A stretch of 64,000 nucleotides of DNA, taken from Combretum micranthum. Lineage: Eukaryota; Streptophyta; Magnoliopsida; Myrtales; Combretaceae. This document shows, one piece after another, positions 63,044-64,000 of this stretch. Under the pieces are notes generated by a model. That model made no database searches. It was not told the origin of the DNA and saw only the letters and a program-made list of their open reading frames with translations. A program made the position numbers and the translations under genes. Location: positions 99,585-163,584 of the forward strand of contig JAMXBD010002785.1 of NCBI GenBank assembly GCA_024138025.1, in the 5' to 3' direction. The number at the start of each line of letters is the position of its first letter. Position 1 is the stretch's first letter.

Positions 63044-64000
63044 CATAGTTACACATACAAATCTAAGAGCGAGTTCGACTAAACTTTGGATTTCAAAACT
63101 GAGATTTTCAACTTCAAAATTCTCCTTTGAATATTTTTGGTCAAAACGACCATTAACGGGCAATTTTTGAAGAATTTAAAGCTTTCAATCAATATATTAG
63201 TTCTCTTTGGAAGCTACCTAACCATTATCCCTAGTTTCAATGACTCAATGAAGTGGTTATCCTCATCAAAACCACTACGTTCCAACCACAGTTAAAGATT
63301 TTGGACATAACCAAAGTGTTCTTCATCCCCAAATTGGTCCAACCAACATCTTCACCACCATCAATAAGCCAAGAAACCATCAAGCAAACCATTATCAATT
63401 GTCTATTCTTTCTTAGGCTCAAGTTTGACTTCATGCCATATTTGACCAACAACCTATTTTCAATCCAATTTGGTCTACTTCACACTCATGATTTGTCATT
63501 CGTCCATGTAATGATCTCTCTTTCATTTTTCTTTTTGTTTTTTTTTCATTTTTCGTATTTAAATAAAAAATAAATCCTGTTAATAAAAGCATACTTGGCA
63601 AGATGAAATAACATAAACATATATAAATAAAAATTTTTAGAAAATTGACTATGGAAAAAAATTATTTTCACTAAAAATGTATATGCATGTAAAAAAGTGT
63701 AATTTTTTTTCAAAACATAAGGATATTTAGGATTTTTTTAAATAAAAGAGACATAATATATATACATATATACATTTTCCAAAACAATAAACTTTAAGAA
63801 ACAAAGTGAAAGAGTTTGAAAATTAAAAAGATTCAACCTACTAAATTCTTTGGGGACCTATAGTTTAATAAACTACAACGATTTGATTCTGATTATAGAT
63901 AAATAGACACATGCGAGGTGACTTGAAAAAAGAAAAAAAAATTATTTTATCCTCTTTTTTGTAAATAATGAATTTTATTTTTAATAAAATATAAAAAATA
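63044..64000. other. Window end, no assigned gene
   Basis: A plus-strand frame of 106 codons (63253-63573) is unusually codon-like in its first two thirds (TTTFQPQLKILDITKVFFIP...). It could be part of an exon or of a transposon protein, but I recognise no family. The last 400 bases are A/T-rich with TA and T runs. Confidence 0.3.

Noticed and set aside
62198..63170. Open frames with Gly/Pro/Arg-rich ends
   Set aside because: They fall in the GC-rich termini of the hAT element at 62284-63035; opposite frames are equally open.

Overview
This is nuclear DNA of a flowering plant, AT-rich and dominated by retrotransposons. The evidence is a plant-type membrane-anchored sulfhydryl oxidase gene with GT-AG introns, a fasciclin-like arabinogalactan protein gene, and plant lineages of LTR retrotransposons, hAT and Mutator elements. 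No species can be named from the sequence alone.

Layout. Positions 738-1822 (minus) hold an intronless fasciclin-like arabinogalactan protein gene whose frame is broken three times, at or near homopolymer runs. Positions 1.9-14.4 kb are AT-rich and I find no gene there; they hold a 371-bp hAT-type element with a perfect 8-bp target duplication, a second terminal-repeat element, and short direct repeats. Positions 14,413-32,560 (minus) are one quiescin sulfhydryl oxidase (QSOX) gene. I could trace all 11 coding exons; they join to a 521-residue protein. Its redox-active CPAC sits on a 25-bp micro-exon. Introns 4 and 8 are each above 6 kb and contain decayed Ty3/gypsy and Ty1/copia elements. 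Just upstream of QSOX are a hAT-like GC-biased element (about 32.75-33.29 kb) and a decayed Mutator-like transposase (about 34.8-35.65 kb).

Positions about 36.5-60.5 kb are best read as one old Ty3/gypsy element of the Tat type (gag, retropepsin and RT remnants, two LTRs) blown apart by later insertions. A minus-strand solo LTR (F, 36,521-45,234) sits in its 5' LTR and itself contains a 3.6-kb solo LTR (D) and a hAT element. A 2.8-kb solo LTR (E) splits gag. A 1.4-kb solo LTR (A), itself split by a 3.5-kb solo LTR (C), lies between gag and protease. A second copy of the 1.4-kb LTR (B) lies near the 3' end. Target-site duplications can be read for most of these. Removing E restores the gag frame across the junction, and removing F restores collinearity of the two host LTRs.

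The last 3.5 kb hold another hAT element of the same family as the one at 10.9 kb. The two host genes are not functionally linked as far as the sequence shows: one is a wall or cell-surface glycoprotein, the other a secretory-pathway disulfide-forming enzyme. I found no CRISPR array, operon, RNA gene or new defence or metabolic system; the unusual content is the nested-transposon archaeology and the QSOX gene structure.
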